DNA of 8,370 nt, taken from positions 1-8,370 of the forward strand of contig JAPKHB010000160.1 in NCBI GenBank assembly GCA_026647295.1, read 5' to 3'. The notes beneath the pieces were generated by a model that was not told the DNA's origin, ran no database searches, and saw nothing but the letters and a program-made list of their open reading frames with translations. How positions within the stretch are numbered: position 1 is the first letter of the stretch; each line of letters begins with the position of its first letter. Shown piece by piece: positions 1 through 6,823 of this stretch. The translations under genes and the position numbers were made by a program. The stretch comes from Planctomycetota bacterium (lineage in GTDB: Bacteria; Planctomycetota; PLA2; JAEUHO01).

Positions 1-2
1 AG

Positions 3-359
3 GGCCTGCCGAAGGACATCGCCGTCCTGGGCGGCCAATGGACGCTGGCGAAGAACGCCGACGACGGCACCCAGGCGCTGGCCGCAGCCCCCGGCGAAGC
101 CCTGCTGCTGCGCCTGCCGGTGCCCGACCCGGCCGTCGAGCGCGGCCGGACCCGCGTCCGCCTGGTCGGCGAACTGCCGAGCCCCACCCAGGAGGTCCGC
201 GGCTGCGCCTTCCGAAGCCGCTGCCCGCGGGCCTTCGAGCGCTGCGCGGTCGAGGCCCCGGCCCTGCTCGAGCACGAGCCGGGGCACCTGTCGGCCTGCC
301 ACCTGGGGGCGGAGGCGGCCCTGGGCGAGGCCCCCGGCGGGGCGGGGGGGGTGGCGTGA
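3..359 (+). CDS. Oligopeptide/dipeptide ABC transporter ATP-binding protein, C-terminal fragment (5' end outside window)
   Basis: Only the last 118 residues are present, open at the left edge. The recognisable part is the C-terminal oligo/dipeptide-transporter domain (OppD/OppF/DppD/DppF type): GELPSP, then GCAFRSRCPRAFERC, then GHLSACH. In this family the cysteine-rich tail follows the nucleotide-binding domain of the ATPase that drives peptide import at the inner membrane. No Walker or ABC-signature motifs are visible because the ATPase domain would lie upstream. The preceding ~40 residues do not show the usual HPYT-ALL segment expected just before the VPDP region, which is odd and is discussed in the findings. 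The TGA stop overlaps the GTG start of the RidA gene (GTGA, 356-359), so the two are probably translationally coupled. Subunit identity (D or F type) cannot be decided from this piece. Confidence 0.8.
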   Translation, partial: GLPKDIAVLGGQWTLAKNADDGTQALAAAPGEALLLRLPVPDPAVERGRTRVRLVGELPSPTQEVRGCAFRSRCPRAFERCAVEAPALLEHEPGHLSACHLGAEAALGEAPGGAGGVA

Positions 360-787
360 GCCCGCGGCGCGTCGTCCGCACCGACGCGGCCCCCGCGGCC
401 ATCGGACCCTACAGCCAGGCGGTCGTGGGCGGCGGTCTCGTCTACGCCTCCGGCCAGATCGCGCTCGACCCGATCCGGGGCGACCTCGTGGGGGCCGGCG
501 ACGCCGCGCGAGAGGCCGAGCAGGTGCTGCGCAACCTCGAGGCCGTCCTGCGCGCCGCGGGGAGCGGACTCGAACGGGTGCTGCGCTGCGAGGTCTACCT
601 GGTCGACCTCGCCGACTTCGCCGCGGTGAACGCGGTGTACGCGCGCGCGTTCGGCGCGGACCCCCCGGCCCGGGTCACGATCCAGGCCGCCGCGCTGCCG
701 CGCGGCGCCCGCGTCGAGATCGCGGCCGTGGCGCTCGCCGGCCCTCGGCCCGGCGAGCCGGACGCCCGCCCGGCCGCGCCCGCGTAG
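356..787 (+). CDS. ridA: RidA/YjgF/YER057c/UK114 family reactive intermediate deaminase
   Basis: The 143-residue protein has the usual RidA length. RidA trimers hydrolyse 2-aminoacrylate and related enamine/imine intermediates released by PLP enzymes, protecting those enzymes in the cytoplasm. Visible hallmarks are the N-terminal IGPYSQA (residues 16-22), YASGQI (30-35), a helix EAEQVLRNLEAVLRAAG (53-69), the EVYLVDL strand (79-85), and the C-terminal PPARVTI with Arg106, the conserved substrate-carboxylate-binding arginine. This is followed by LPRGARVEI with Glu121. The GTG start at 356 is chosen because it gives a full-length family member and overlaps the upstream ABC stop as GTGA. The same frame stays open further upstream, but that stretch is low-complexity Arg/Pro/Gly sequence antagonistic to the ABC reading frame. 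A G8 run lies just upstream (344-351). The C-terminal ~15 residues (Pro/Ala/Gly-rich) are a non-conserved tail. Key residues are intact; the physiological substrate is not determinable. Confidence 0.9.
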   Translation: MSPRRVVRTDAAPAAIGPYSQAVVGGGLVYASGQIALDPIRGDLVGAGDAAREAEQVLRNLEAVLRAAGSGLERVLRCEVYLVDLADFAAVNAVYARAFGADPPARVTIQAAALPRGARVEIAAVALAGPRPGEPDARPAAPA

Positions 788-797
788 GATCGGGGGG

Positions 798-1565
798 ATG
801 GCCGAGCCGGTCCCCTCCGTCGCGCCCCGGACGCTCCCGCGTCTGGACATCCTCTTCTTCGACGTCGACGACACCCTGTACAGCACGACGGAGTTCGCCG
901 AGCACGCCCGCCGCAACGCGGTCCACGCGATGATCGAGGTGGGGCTCAAGGCGGCCTTCGAGACCGCCGTCGCCGAGCTGGACGAGGTCGTCGCCGAGTT
1001 CAGCAGCAACTACCCCGACCACTTCGGCCGCCTGCTCGACCGGCTCGGCCCCGAGGCCTCGCGCGGCGTGAACCGGGCGGTGCTCACCGCGGCGGGGGTC
1101 GTCGCCTACCACCGCACCAAGGAGCGCGACATGCGCATCCTGCCGGACGTGGCCGAGGTGCTGGCGCGCTGCCGGGACGCGGGGGTGCGCCTGGGCGTGA
1201 TCAGCGCGGGCTTGCAGGTCAAGCAGGCCGAGAAGCTGCTCCGCCTCAACGCGCTGGCCTACTTCGACCCCCAGGCCATCTTCTTCTCGGACCAGCTCGG
1301 GGTGGGCAAGCCCAACCCGAAGATCTACCTGAAGGCGTGCCAACTGGCCGGCGTCAACCCCACGCGGGCCCTCTACGTAGGCGACCGGGGTGCGCACGAC
1401 GTGGAGCCGGCCGCGCAGGTGGGGATGCGCACCGTCCACTACCGGGGGGCCGGCGGGAAGTACGCCGACGAGCCGTGCCGGCGCGCCGACCACCACCTGA
1501 CGGACCTACGCGATCTGTTGCCCATCCTGCGCGAGGCCTACGGCGTAGCCGTCGGGGCGCCGTAG
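798..1565 (+). CDS. HAD-superfamily IA hydrolase, TIGR02253/PH1421-like phosphatase
   Basis: The 255-residue cytoplasmic protein has all four HAD motifs: motif I DVDDT (Asp22 nucleophile, Asp24 acid/base), motif II Ser136 in VISAGL, motif III Lys171 in GKPNP, and motif IV GDR with Asp196 and Asp201. HAD IA enzymes are Mg-dependent phosphatases or phosphohydrolases with an alpha-helical C1 cap between motifs I and II. From memory, the cap (residues ~29-115), including TTEFAEHARRNA, the FETA-EL segment and GVVAYHRTKERD, closely resembles the Pyrococcus horikoshii PH1421 protein, so I assign it to the archaeal/eukaryote-type TIGR02253 group rather than to phosphoglycolate phosphatase. The ATG start lies 10 bases after the ridA stop. 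An AGGA (786-789) overlaps that stop and serves as Shine-Dalgarno. Co-transcription with ridA is likely. The natural substrate is unknown; the ~15 residues before the motif I strand may be disordered. Confidence 0.88.
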   Translation: MAEPVPSVAPRTLPRLDILFFDVDDTLYSTTEFAEHARRNAVHAMIEVGLKAAFETAVAELDEVVAEFSSNYPDHFGRLLDRLGPEASRGVNRAVLTAAGVVAYHRTKERDMRILPDVAEVLARCRDAGVRLGVISAGLQVKQAEKLLRLNALAYFDPQAIFFSDQLGVGKPNPKIYLKACQLAGVNPTRALYVGDRGAHDVEPAAQVGMRTVHYRGAGGKYADEPCRRADHHLTDLRDLLPILREAYGVAVGAP

Positions 1566-1594
1566 CGCGTCCGAGCCTGGGGTCTGCTCGGCGT

Positions 1595-1617
1595 CGGGGA
1601 CCGCGCGCCGGTCCCCG
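1595..1617. terminator. Hairpin in convergent gap, candidate bidirectional terminator
   Basis: The arms CGGGGACC (1595-1602) and GGTCCCCG (1610-1617) are perfect inverted repeats. One further G-C pair inside gives a 9-bp stem with a 5-base loop. It sits in the 52-base gap between the HAD stop on the + strand and the secretin stop on the - strand, touching the latter. Neither side has a T-run, so it is not a textbook intrinsic terminator, but position and stability suit a shared transcript end. Confidence 0.55.
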
Positions 1618-4305
1618 TCAGCGGCTCATCATCCGGGTTTCCTGCTCGCTCAAGTCGGTGATCTGGGCCCGCACCAGGATCATGAGCTGGCTCACCTCGT
1701 CGCTGCGGCCCTTGCGGGAGAAGAGGAAGCCCAGGATCGGCAGGTCGCCGAGGATGGGGGTGATCGCCTGGCGGTCCACGGTGTTGATGGTCTTGAGGCC
1801 GCCGATCAGGATCGTGCCCTGGTCGGGGACGCGGACCGTGGTCCGGGCCGACTGGATGCGCAACTCGGGGAGCTGGATGATGATCGGCGCGAACGAGGAC
1901 GCGAGCGAGGTGGCGAAGGTGGGGATCGGCTCGAGCAGGTCGGCCACCGTCGGCTGGAGCTCGAGGGTGATGTAGCGCCGGTCGTTGCTCACCGTCGGGC
2001 GCACGTCCAGCGTCAGGCCGTCCTGGATGATGCCCACGATCGGGTCGGCGATGAACGAGGTCTGGGCGACCTCCACGTCGAAGTCCTGGATGTAGGAGAG
2101 CTGGTTCACCACCGTGAGGTTGGCCCGCTGGGTGTTGTAGACGGTGACGATGGGGGCCGTGAGGGTGCGGTTGCTCAAGACCTTCTCGGTCGCCCGCAGG
2201 ATCACGCTCAGGTCCAGGTCGTCCAGGTAGCCGATCGTGAAGGTCGAGCCGCCCGTCGAGCTCAAGATCGTGCCCAGCGGGTTGTCGAAGATGTTCTCGG
2301 TGCGCGTCCGGAAGTCGCCGTCCTGGCCGTCGTTGAAGTAGGCGCCGGCCGAGGGGCTCAAGGCCGCGCCGGTCGCCAGGCCGCCGCCGCCGTTGTCACG
2401 GCCGGCCGAGGCCGCGTCCTCCAGGCCGTTGGTGACGTCGTCCAGGTTCACGAGCGTGCCCGGCGTCTGGCCGCCCAGGCCGCGGAAGTCCACGCCGACG
2501 TCGACCAGGAAGTTCTCGCTGACCTCCAGGAAGCGGGTCTCGATCGTCACGACGATGCCGGCAAAGCCGCGCAGGTCGTTCAGGAAGCGCGCGACCTGCT
2601 CCTGGACCTCGGGGGTGGAGCGGACCACGATGTTGTGCTCGCCCTGCGCGACGATCTTCGCGTTCTCGTTCTCGCTCCAGAAGGTGGGCGAGACGGCGCC
2701 CTGGATGAGCTCGATCAACTCGTCGATCTGCCCGTAGGGGAAGATGGGCTCCTCGCTCTCCGAGCCGAACAGCGGCTGCTCCTCGTCGGAGACGTCGTCG
2801 GGGCTCACCAGCCGGATGCTGGGGGGGATGAAGTCGGTCAGGCCCGCGGTCAGGTCGGCCACGGAGTGCAGCTGCGTGACCAGGTTCTTCTTCACGAACT
2901 CCTTGCGGGTGAAGAGGACCAGGTTTCCGCGCGTGTGCCACACGGCGTCCTCGATCCCCGTGGCCGAGACCAGCATGTTGAGGGCCGAATCCATGGGGAT
3001 GTCGGTCATCACGAGGTTGGTGACGGTGGCGTCGGCCAGTTCGCCGGCGGCGCGGGGGTCGATGTGCAGGTTGTAGCCCGTCTGGATCTGCAGCGAGCGG
3101 ATCACCTCGGAGAAGGACTGGCCCTCGACGGCGAGGTTCACGGAGGTGCCCTGCACCTTCTTCATCAGGGCCTCCCCCTCGCTGTCCACCTCGATCGCGC
3201 CGAAGCTCGGGCGGGACTGGGCGCGGGCGGTGGAGATGCGTTCCCAGAACTTGCGGCTGGGCCACTGCAGGATCTTCTGCTGGGGGATGCGCGTCCGCTG
3301 CATCTCGTCGTACCACTCACGGAAGGACTGCTTCTCGCGGCGCAGGAAGTCGACCTGCATCTGCTCGTTCTGGGCGCGCTGGGCGCAGGAGAGCAGGTCC
3401 ATGGCCTTGGTGTTGTCCGGCTGCACCTCGAGCACCTGGCGGGCGTACTCGGCGGCCAACTCGAACTGGTTGCGGTTGAAGGCCTCGATCGCGGCCCCCA
3501 TCCAGCGCTCGAGGCGCTCCATCTCCTGCATCAGGCGCTGCTCTTCCTGGGCGGCCATCTCCGCCAGGCTGCGGGCCACGGCGTCCTGCCGGGCCTGCTT
3601 CTCGCCCTGGACCTTGGAGGCGCGGGCGTGGCGCAGGCCGTTGGACGCGTCCTTCTCGATGGAGCCCCATTCGATCTGGTAGGGCGAGGTCTGGATGATG
3701 AAGAGGGCGTTCTCGAAGCTCTCGATCGCGTCGTCGTAGCGGCCGCTGGCGAGCGCCACCTGCCCGGCGTGCGTGAGCTTGGCGGCCTTCGTGCGCTGCT
3801 CGTCGATGCGGACCTTGGTGACCTCGGCCTGCCGGCGGGCGTAGTCGGCGGCGCCGCTGTCGCGCTTGCCGAGCAACGCCTCCAGGTCGCGCAGCTCGGC
3901 GCGCACCTCGCGGTGGCTCGGGTCGAGCTCGAGGGCGGACTGCAGGAGTTCGTAGGCCTCGCGGTAGCTACCCTTCTCGATCAGGATGCGGGCGCTCTCG
4001 AGGCGCTGGCGCACGACGAAGCGGGCCCGGTCGGCCTCGATGGCCCGCCGCTCGGCTTCGGCGCGGGCGAGTTCGTCGGCGGAGGGGGCCGGCGTGTCGG
4101 CGGGGGTTTCGTCGGCGCCCTCTTCGGCGCCGGGCTCCTCGCTCGGGGGCACCTCGCCGCCGTCGGCGCCCTCGTCGGCGTCGTGGCGGGGCGGCGCGCC
4201 GGAGGGCGAGTCGCCCGTCGCGACGAGCACGCGTCGGCCGTGGCACGCGGCCAGGGCCAGCGCAAGCAGAAGGGCGATGGAAGCGATTCCGAGGTTCCTG
4301 AACAT
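1618..4305 (-). CDS. Lipoprotein secretin with N-terminal TPR repeats (type II/III secretion-family outer-membrane channel)
   Basis: The 895-residue protein begins with a lipoprotein signal ending LALAAC (Cys21), followed by an acidic Pro/Glu/Ala linker (~25-80). TPR-like helical repeats lie at ~103-135, 174-207 and 271-303, with a charged, possibly coiled-coil stretch between the last two (~225-270). An STN/N0-type domain follows (~384-468; VNLAVEGQSFSEVIRSL, then a DIPMDSALNMLV segment). Next is a KH-like N1-type domain (~473-580; ending in NIVVRSTPEVQEQVARFL). The secretin core (~584-885) has APIVTVYNTQRANLTV, GLTLDVRPTVS, VPDQGTILIGGL and TPILGDLPILGFLF. Secretins form large outer-membrane rings for type II/III secretion, type IV pili or phage exit. 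No secretion ATPase, pseudopilin or pilotin gene lies in the window, so this is an orphan secretin as far as can be seen. The start is supported by a two-part Shine-Dalgarno region and the signal peptide. An insert at ~608-690 is Gly/Asp-rich. Confidence 0.9.
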   Translation of the reverse strand: MFRNLGIASIALLLALALAACHGRRVLVATGDSPSGAPPRHDADEGADGGEVPPSEEPGAEEGADETPADTPAPSADELARAEAERRAIEADRARFVVRQRLESARILIEKGSYREAYELLQSALELDPSHREVRAELRDLEALLGKRDSGAADYARRQAEVTKVRIDEQRTKAAKLTHAGQVALASGRYDDAIESFENALFIIQTSPYQIEWGSIEKDASNGLRHARASKVQGEKQARQDAVARSLAEMAAQEEQRLMQEMERLERWMGAAIEAFNRNQFELAAEYARQVLEVQPDNTKAMDLLSCAQRAQNEQMQVDFLRREKQSFREWYDEMQRTRIPQQKILQWPSRKFWERISTARAQSRPSFGAIEVDSEGEALMKKVQGTSVNLAVEGQSFSEVIRSLQIQTGYNLHIDPRAAGELADATVTNLVMTDIPMDSALNMLVSATGIEDAVWHTRGNLVLFTRKEFVKKNLVTQLHSVADLTAGLTDFIPPSIRLVSPDDVSDEEQPLFGSESEEPIFPYGQIDELIELIQGAVSPTFWSENENAKIVAQGEHNIVVRSTPEVQEQVARFLNDLRGFAGIVVTIETRFLEVSENFLVDVGVDFRGLGGQTPGTLVNLDDVTNGLEDAASAGRDNGGGGLATGAALSPSAGAYFNDGQDGDFRTRTENIFDNPLGTILSSTGGSTFTIGYLDDLDLSVILRATEKVLSNRTLTAPIVTVYNTQRANLTVVNQLSYIQDFDVEVAQTSFIADPIVGIIQDGLTLDVRPTVSNDRRYITLELQPTVADLLEPIPTFATSLASSFAPIIIQLPELRIQSARTTVRVPDQGTILIGGLKTINTVDRQAITPILGDLPILGFLFSRKGRSDEVSQLMILVRAQITDLSEQETRMMSR

Positions 4306-4311
4306 CGCCGG

Positions 4312-4323
4312 TTCCTACTCCTT
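4312..4323 (-). promoter_or_regulatory. Shine-Dalgarno region of the secretin gene
   Basis: On the - strand, AAGGAG (4318-4323) runs directly into TAGGAA (4312-4317), giving AGGA 7 bases before the ATG at 4305 and AAGGAG 12 bases before it. This is the most canonical ribosome binding site in the window and fixes the secretin start. Confidence 0.75.
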
Positions 4324-4330
4324 AGAGGGC

Positions 4331-4350
4331 CCCCGCTGCGGGCAGCGGGG
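4331..4350 (-). other. Perfect 8-bp hairpin in the secretin 5' leader
   Basis: CCCCGCTG (4331-4338) and CAGCGGGG (4343-4350) are perfect complements around a 4-base loop. On the - strand this hairpin ends 7 bases before the AAGGAG of the secretin gene and 25 bases before its ATG. It lacks a T-run. It could be a leader stem affecting mRNA stability or translation, or a weak transcript end after the upstream sulfatase-like gene. Confidence 0.45.
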
Positions 4351-4450
4351 ACGGGTTGGCGAGGCGGTCGGCCCTGGCGGCCCCCGGGCGTGGTCGCTTG
4401 GGGGGCCCTCCTCCCGGGGCGGGGGAAAGATCACCCGATGGCCGTCACGC

Positions 4451-4463
4451 CCGTGTCACACGG
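4451..4463. promoter_or_regulatory. 13-base perfect palindrome, candidate operator between sulfatase-like and secretin genes
   Basis: CCGTGTCACACGG has 6-base arms around a central C. A related half-site GTCACG lies at 4444-4449. It is in the 187-base gap (4306-4492) between the sulfatase-like gene and the secretin, on the promoter side of the secretin. The gap otherwise holds only the leader hairpin and ribosome site, and I see no convincing -35/-10 pair. Regulatory function is inferred only from symmetry and position. Confidence 0.3.
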
Positions 4464-4492
4464 CGGCGGCCGATTTGCGCTTTCTGCCCGGG

Positions 4493-6379
4493 CTAGCGAC
4501 AGGTGGCCTCCAGCGGCTCCCGGACCCGCTCCCCCCGGCAGGCCTGGCGGGCCTCCCGGCAGGCCGCCTCGGCCTGCGCCTCCTGGCCCAGGCGGCGGTG
4601 GAGCCGGGCGCGCAGCAGCCAGTATTCGCAGCCCAGGTCGGGCACCAGGGGGGCGAGGGCGTCCAGCCGTTCCAGGGCCCGCGCCTCCCGGTCGACGGCG
4701 GCGACCCCGCAGGCGCGCACCAGGGTGGCCGAGTCCCGCCGACCCAGGCGCAAGGCCTCCGTGTAGGCCTCCTCCGCGCGGAGGAGGGCGGGGCCGGGGT
4801 CCTGGCCCGTAGCCGCCCGGCGGCCGGCGAGCCGGTTCCAGGCCTCCCCCAGGAGGAAGGCCAGTTCGGGGTTGTGCGCGTTGCCCTCGCCCCCGCGCAA
4901 CGCTTCGAGCCGGGCGACCTGGGCCTCCAACATCCGCGGTGTGGCCTGGGGCGAGCGGAGCAGGGCGTGGATCCGGTCCAGGTCCTGGGCCAGGGGGGCC
5001 TTGTGGTAGGGGTCCGGCAGCCGCCCGTTCTCCTCGGGCGGGAGGAGGGGCAGAACCTCGCCGGCGCCATACCCCCCTCCGCCCGCCCCCTGGCGCACCC
5101 GCTCGGGCCGCTCCAGCCCCCGGTAGGCGGCGAGCGCATCCCCGAGGGCCCGCTGGGCCGGGTCCCCTGGATCGGCCGGCCGCCAGCCCCCGTGACCGGC
5201 CCGCGGCGGGGCGGGGGCGAGGAAGTGCAGCCTGCCCGCGCCCGCGTCCACCAGGGTGCCCGACGGACCGCTCGCCGAGAGGAGTTGCGCCCAGCGGTAG
5301 CGGTGGTGCGCGTGCAGGCTCTCGGCCACCGCCACCCGCTCCGGCGGCACGGGCCCGCCCAGCAGGTCCCGCCCCGCCCCCACGCCGGCCGCGGCGGGCC
5401 ACGCGAGGCCGGCGCGGGCGGCGAGCGTGGGGGCCACGTCCGCGACCAGGGCCGGCTCCTGGCGCACCGCGGGTGCGACGCCCGGCGCCCGCAGCAGGAA
5501 TGGCACCCGCAGAACGCCGTCGGCGAGCAGGATCGCGTGCGTGGCCTCGCCCAGGTCGCCGAGCATCTCCCCGTGGTCGCTGGTGAGGAGCACGACGGCG
5601 TCGGCGCCCCGGCCCGCGCGGTCCAGGCCGTCGAGCAGCCGCCCGACCGCCTCGTCCGCCGCGGCGACGTCCCCCACGTAGGTTCCGTCGCGTTCATAGG
5701 GCGCGTGCGGCTCGAAGAGGTGCACCCACAGGAAGGCGCGCTCGGCCGGGCCCAGGCCCAGGAGCCAGGCCAGCGCCCGGTCGACGGTGGCGGGTCCCGG
5801 CCGCTCGGCGATGGTCAGTTCGGTCAGGTCGCCCTCGAAGTCGTCGTCGTAGCGCTCAAAGCCCTGGTCCAGCCCGAAGCGTCGGCCGAGCACCTTCGCG
5901 GAGACGAAGGCGGCCGTGCGCCAACCGGCCTCCCGGAGGCGCTCGGCGAGCAGGGGAAAGCCGCGCTCCCGGGGGGGGGCGAGGCGTCCGTAGGTGTTCA
6001 CGCGCACGCCCGTCACGGCGGGCGGGAGGCCCGCCAGCATGGTCGCGTGGGCGGGCAGGGTGAGCGGGGCGCAGGTGCGGGCCTGCGCGTAGCGCAGGGC
6101 GCCCGCCGCCAGGGCGTCCATGCGCGGGGTGGGGGAGGAGGGGGCGGGCGAGGCATCTCCCGCCGCCCCGAGCACGTCCGCGCGCAGCGTGTCCACGGTG
6201 AGGAGCAGCAGCGTGCGCGGCGCGGGCGGCGCATCCGGCTCGCCGCAGCCGGGTGCGAGAAGGAGCAGGAAGGGGAGGAGGAACCCGGGGCGCCGGGCGG
6301 GCGGCGCGAGGCGGCGGCCCGTGGGCCGCCGCCCGCCCGGGCCCGCGCCCGCCCCGCAGGCGGGCGGTGCGGAACTCAC
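4493..6379 (-). CDS. Sulfatase/alkaline-phosphatase-fold lipoprotein with helical C-terminal tail; probable Thr-nucleophile enzyme
   Basis: The 628-residue protein belongs to the sulfatase family (PF00884 type). After a basic N-region, a hydrophobic stretch (~32-41) ends LAPGC (Cys45), an atypical lipobox with Pro at -2. The catalytic domain (~55-330) shows TVDTLRAD (Asp63, Asp68, metal site), TLPAH (107-111), HLFEPHAPYE (His220, His225), SDHGEMLGD (Asp268, His269) and GEATH (His281). The segment aligned with the sulfatase CxPxR motif reads TLPAH, so Thr107 replaces the Cys that would become formylglycine. That points to a phosphatase, phosphodiesterase or phosphotransferase-like activity rather than a classical sulfatase. 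The C-terminal ~170 residues are Ala/Leu/Arg-rich helices resembling degenerate TPRs. GTG 6379 is chosen because it overlaps the upstream TGA as GTGA (6376-6379), has GGAG 5 bases upstream, and no later ATG, GTG or TTG precedes the signal. The frame stays open upstream but reads as low-complexity Arg/Pro. Substrate unknown. Confidence 0.85.
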   Translation of the reverse strand: MSSAPPACGAGAGPGGRRPTGRRLAPPARRPGFLLPFLLLLAPGCGEPDAPPAPRTLLLLTVDTLRADVLGAAGDASPAPSSPTPRMDALAAGALRYAQARTCAPLTLPAHATMLAGLPPAVTGVRVNTYGRLAPPRERGFPLLAERLREAGWRTAAFVSAKVLGRRFGLDQGFERYDDDFEGDLTELTIAERPGPATVDRALAWLLGLGPAERAFLWVHLFEPHAPYERDGTYVGDVAAADEAVGRLLDGLDRAGRGADAVVLLTSDHGEMLGDLGEATHAILLADGVLRVPFLLRAPGVAPAVRQEPALVADVAPTLAARAGLAWPAAAGVGAGRDLLGGPVPPERVAVAESLHAHHRYRWAQLLSASGPSGTLVDAGAGRLHFLAPAPPRAGHGGWRPADPGDPAQRALGDALAAYRGLERPERVRQGAGGGGYGAGEVLPLLPPEENGRLPDPYHKAPLAQDLDRIHALLRSPQATPRMLEAQVARLEALRGGEGNAHNPELAFLLGEAWNRLAGRRAATGQDPGPALLRAEEAYTEALRLGRRDSATLVRACGVAAVDREARALERLDALAPLVPDLGCEYWLLRARLHRRLGQEAQAEAACREARQACRGERVREPLEATCR

Positions 6380-6648
6380 CGCTGCTCCGCAGCCCCTGCG
6401 GGAGCGTCCTTGCCCCCGGCGGCGGGCCGCCCGAGGTCCACCGGGCGGCAGGGGTCGAGCAGCGGTGCGGCGACCTCGCGGCAGGGGGCGCACGGGTCCC
6501 GCACGCGGCGGGCGTTGTGGCAGGCCCCGAGGGCGAGTGCGGCGCCGAGGAGGCACGCCGCAGCCCCCAGCGCGCGGGCGCCGGCGCCAGGCACCGTCCG
6601 GTCACGGTGGGCGGCGGGCGAGGGGGGGCGGCGGGGGCGACGACGCAT
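6376..6648 (-). CDS. Small putative lipoprotein with clustered cysteines
   Basis: This 90-residue ORF starts at ATG 6648 with GAGGGG three bases upstream. It has an Arg-rich N-region (~1-26), a hydrophobic core (~27-42) and a lipobox LGAC (Cys43), so the predicted mature protein is about 48 residues and lipid-anchored. The mature part has DPCAPC (51-56) and a second DPC (65-67), giving Cys53, Cys56 and Cys67, and a Pro/Ala/Gly-rich end. I do not recognise a family. Its stop overlaps the start of the sulfatase-like gene (GTGA), so the two are probably translated together and may act at the same membrane. The frame is open further upstream to a TTG inside the repeat element, but no signal peptide could be made from that start. 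The gene is short and GC-rich; the signal peptide, ribosome site and coupling together are the case for it being real. Confidence 0.6.
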   Translation of the reverse strand: MRRRPRRPPSPAAHRDRTVPGAGARALGAAACLLGAALALGACHNARRVRDPCAPCREVAAPLLDPCRPVDLGRPAAGGKDAPAGAAEQR

Positions 6649-6679
6649 GGTCCCCTCACCCTGGCCGCGGGATGTCACG

Positions 6680-6710
6680 CGCCGTTCACGGCGCCCGGCG
6701 TCGGGCGCCG
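6680..6710 (-). other. Two overlapping, mutually exclusive hairpins in the leader of the small lipoprotein gene
   Basis: Stem A is CGCCGT-TC-ACGGCG (6680-6693). Stem B is CGGCGCCC (6689-6696) with GGGCGCCG (6703-6710) around a 6-base loop. They share bases 6689-6693, so only one can form at a time. They lie in the 242-base gap (6649-6890), 32-62 bases upstream of the lipoprotein ATG. No T-run follows. The rest of the gap holds the repeat element at 6824-6895 and otherwise GC-rich sequence in which I see nothing. Confidence 0.35.
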
Positions 6711-6823
6711 CAAAGGCGCGGAGGGAATGGGAAGCGGCCGTGCGCAGGATCGGGGGTGTCCCGTCGTCAGGAGCCGCCCCTGGCGCCGGGGCGCTCCGGG
6801 GGCCCGTGCGCAGTCCCCCCCCT

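Noticed and set aside
38..355. Long N-terminal extension of RidA from an ATG at 38
   Set aside because: It overlaps the conserved cysteine-rich ABC tail, which is in the true frame there. RidA proteins are about 130 residues, matching the GTG start at 356.
675..1496. 273-codon - strand frame opposite the RidA and HAD genes
   Set aside because: Both + strand genes have complete catalytic motifs. The antisense product is Arg/Val/Gly-rich with no domain.
2635..4812. 725-codon open frame on the + strand opposite the secretin
   Set aside because: It is antisense to a secretin with clear domains and crosses its start and leader. The product is a repetitive Leu/Gly/Val/Ala/His-rich sequence with no recognisable domain, as expected from GC-rich codon bias.
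6380..6556. Longer start for the sulfatase-like protein (adds 59 residues)
   Set aside because: The added residues are low-complexity Arg/Pro sequence overlapping the small lipoprotein gene and would bury the signal peptide. The GTG at 6379 has a ribosome site and a GTGA overlap.
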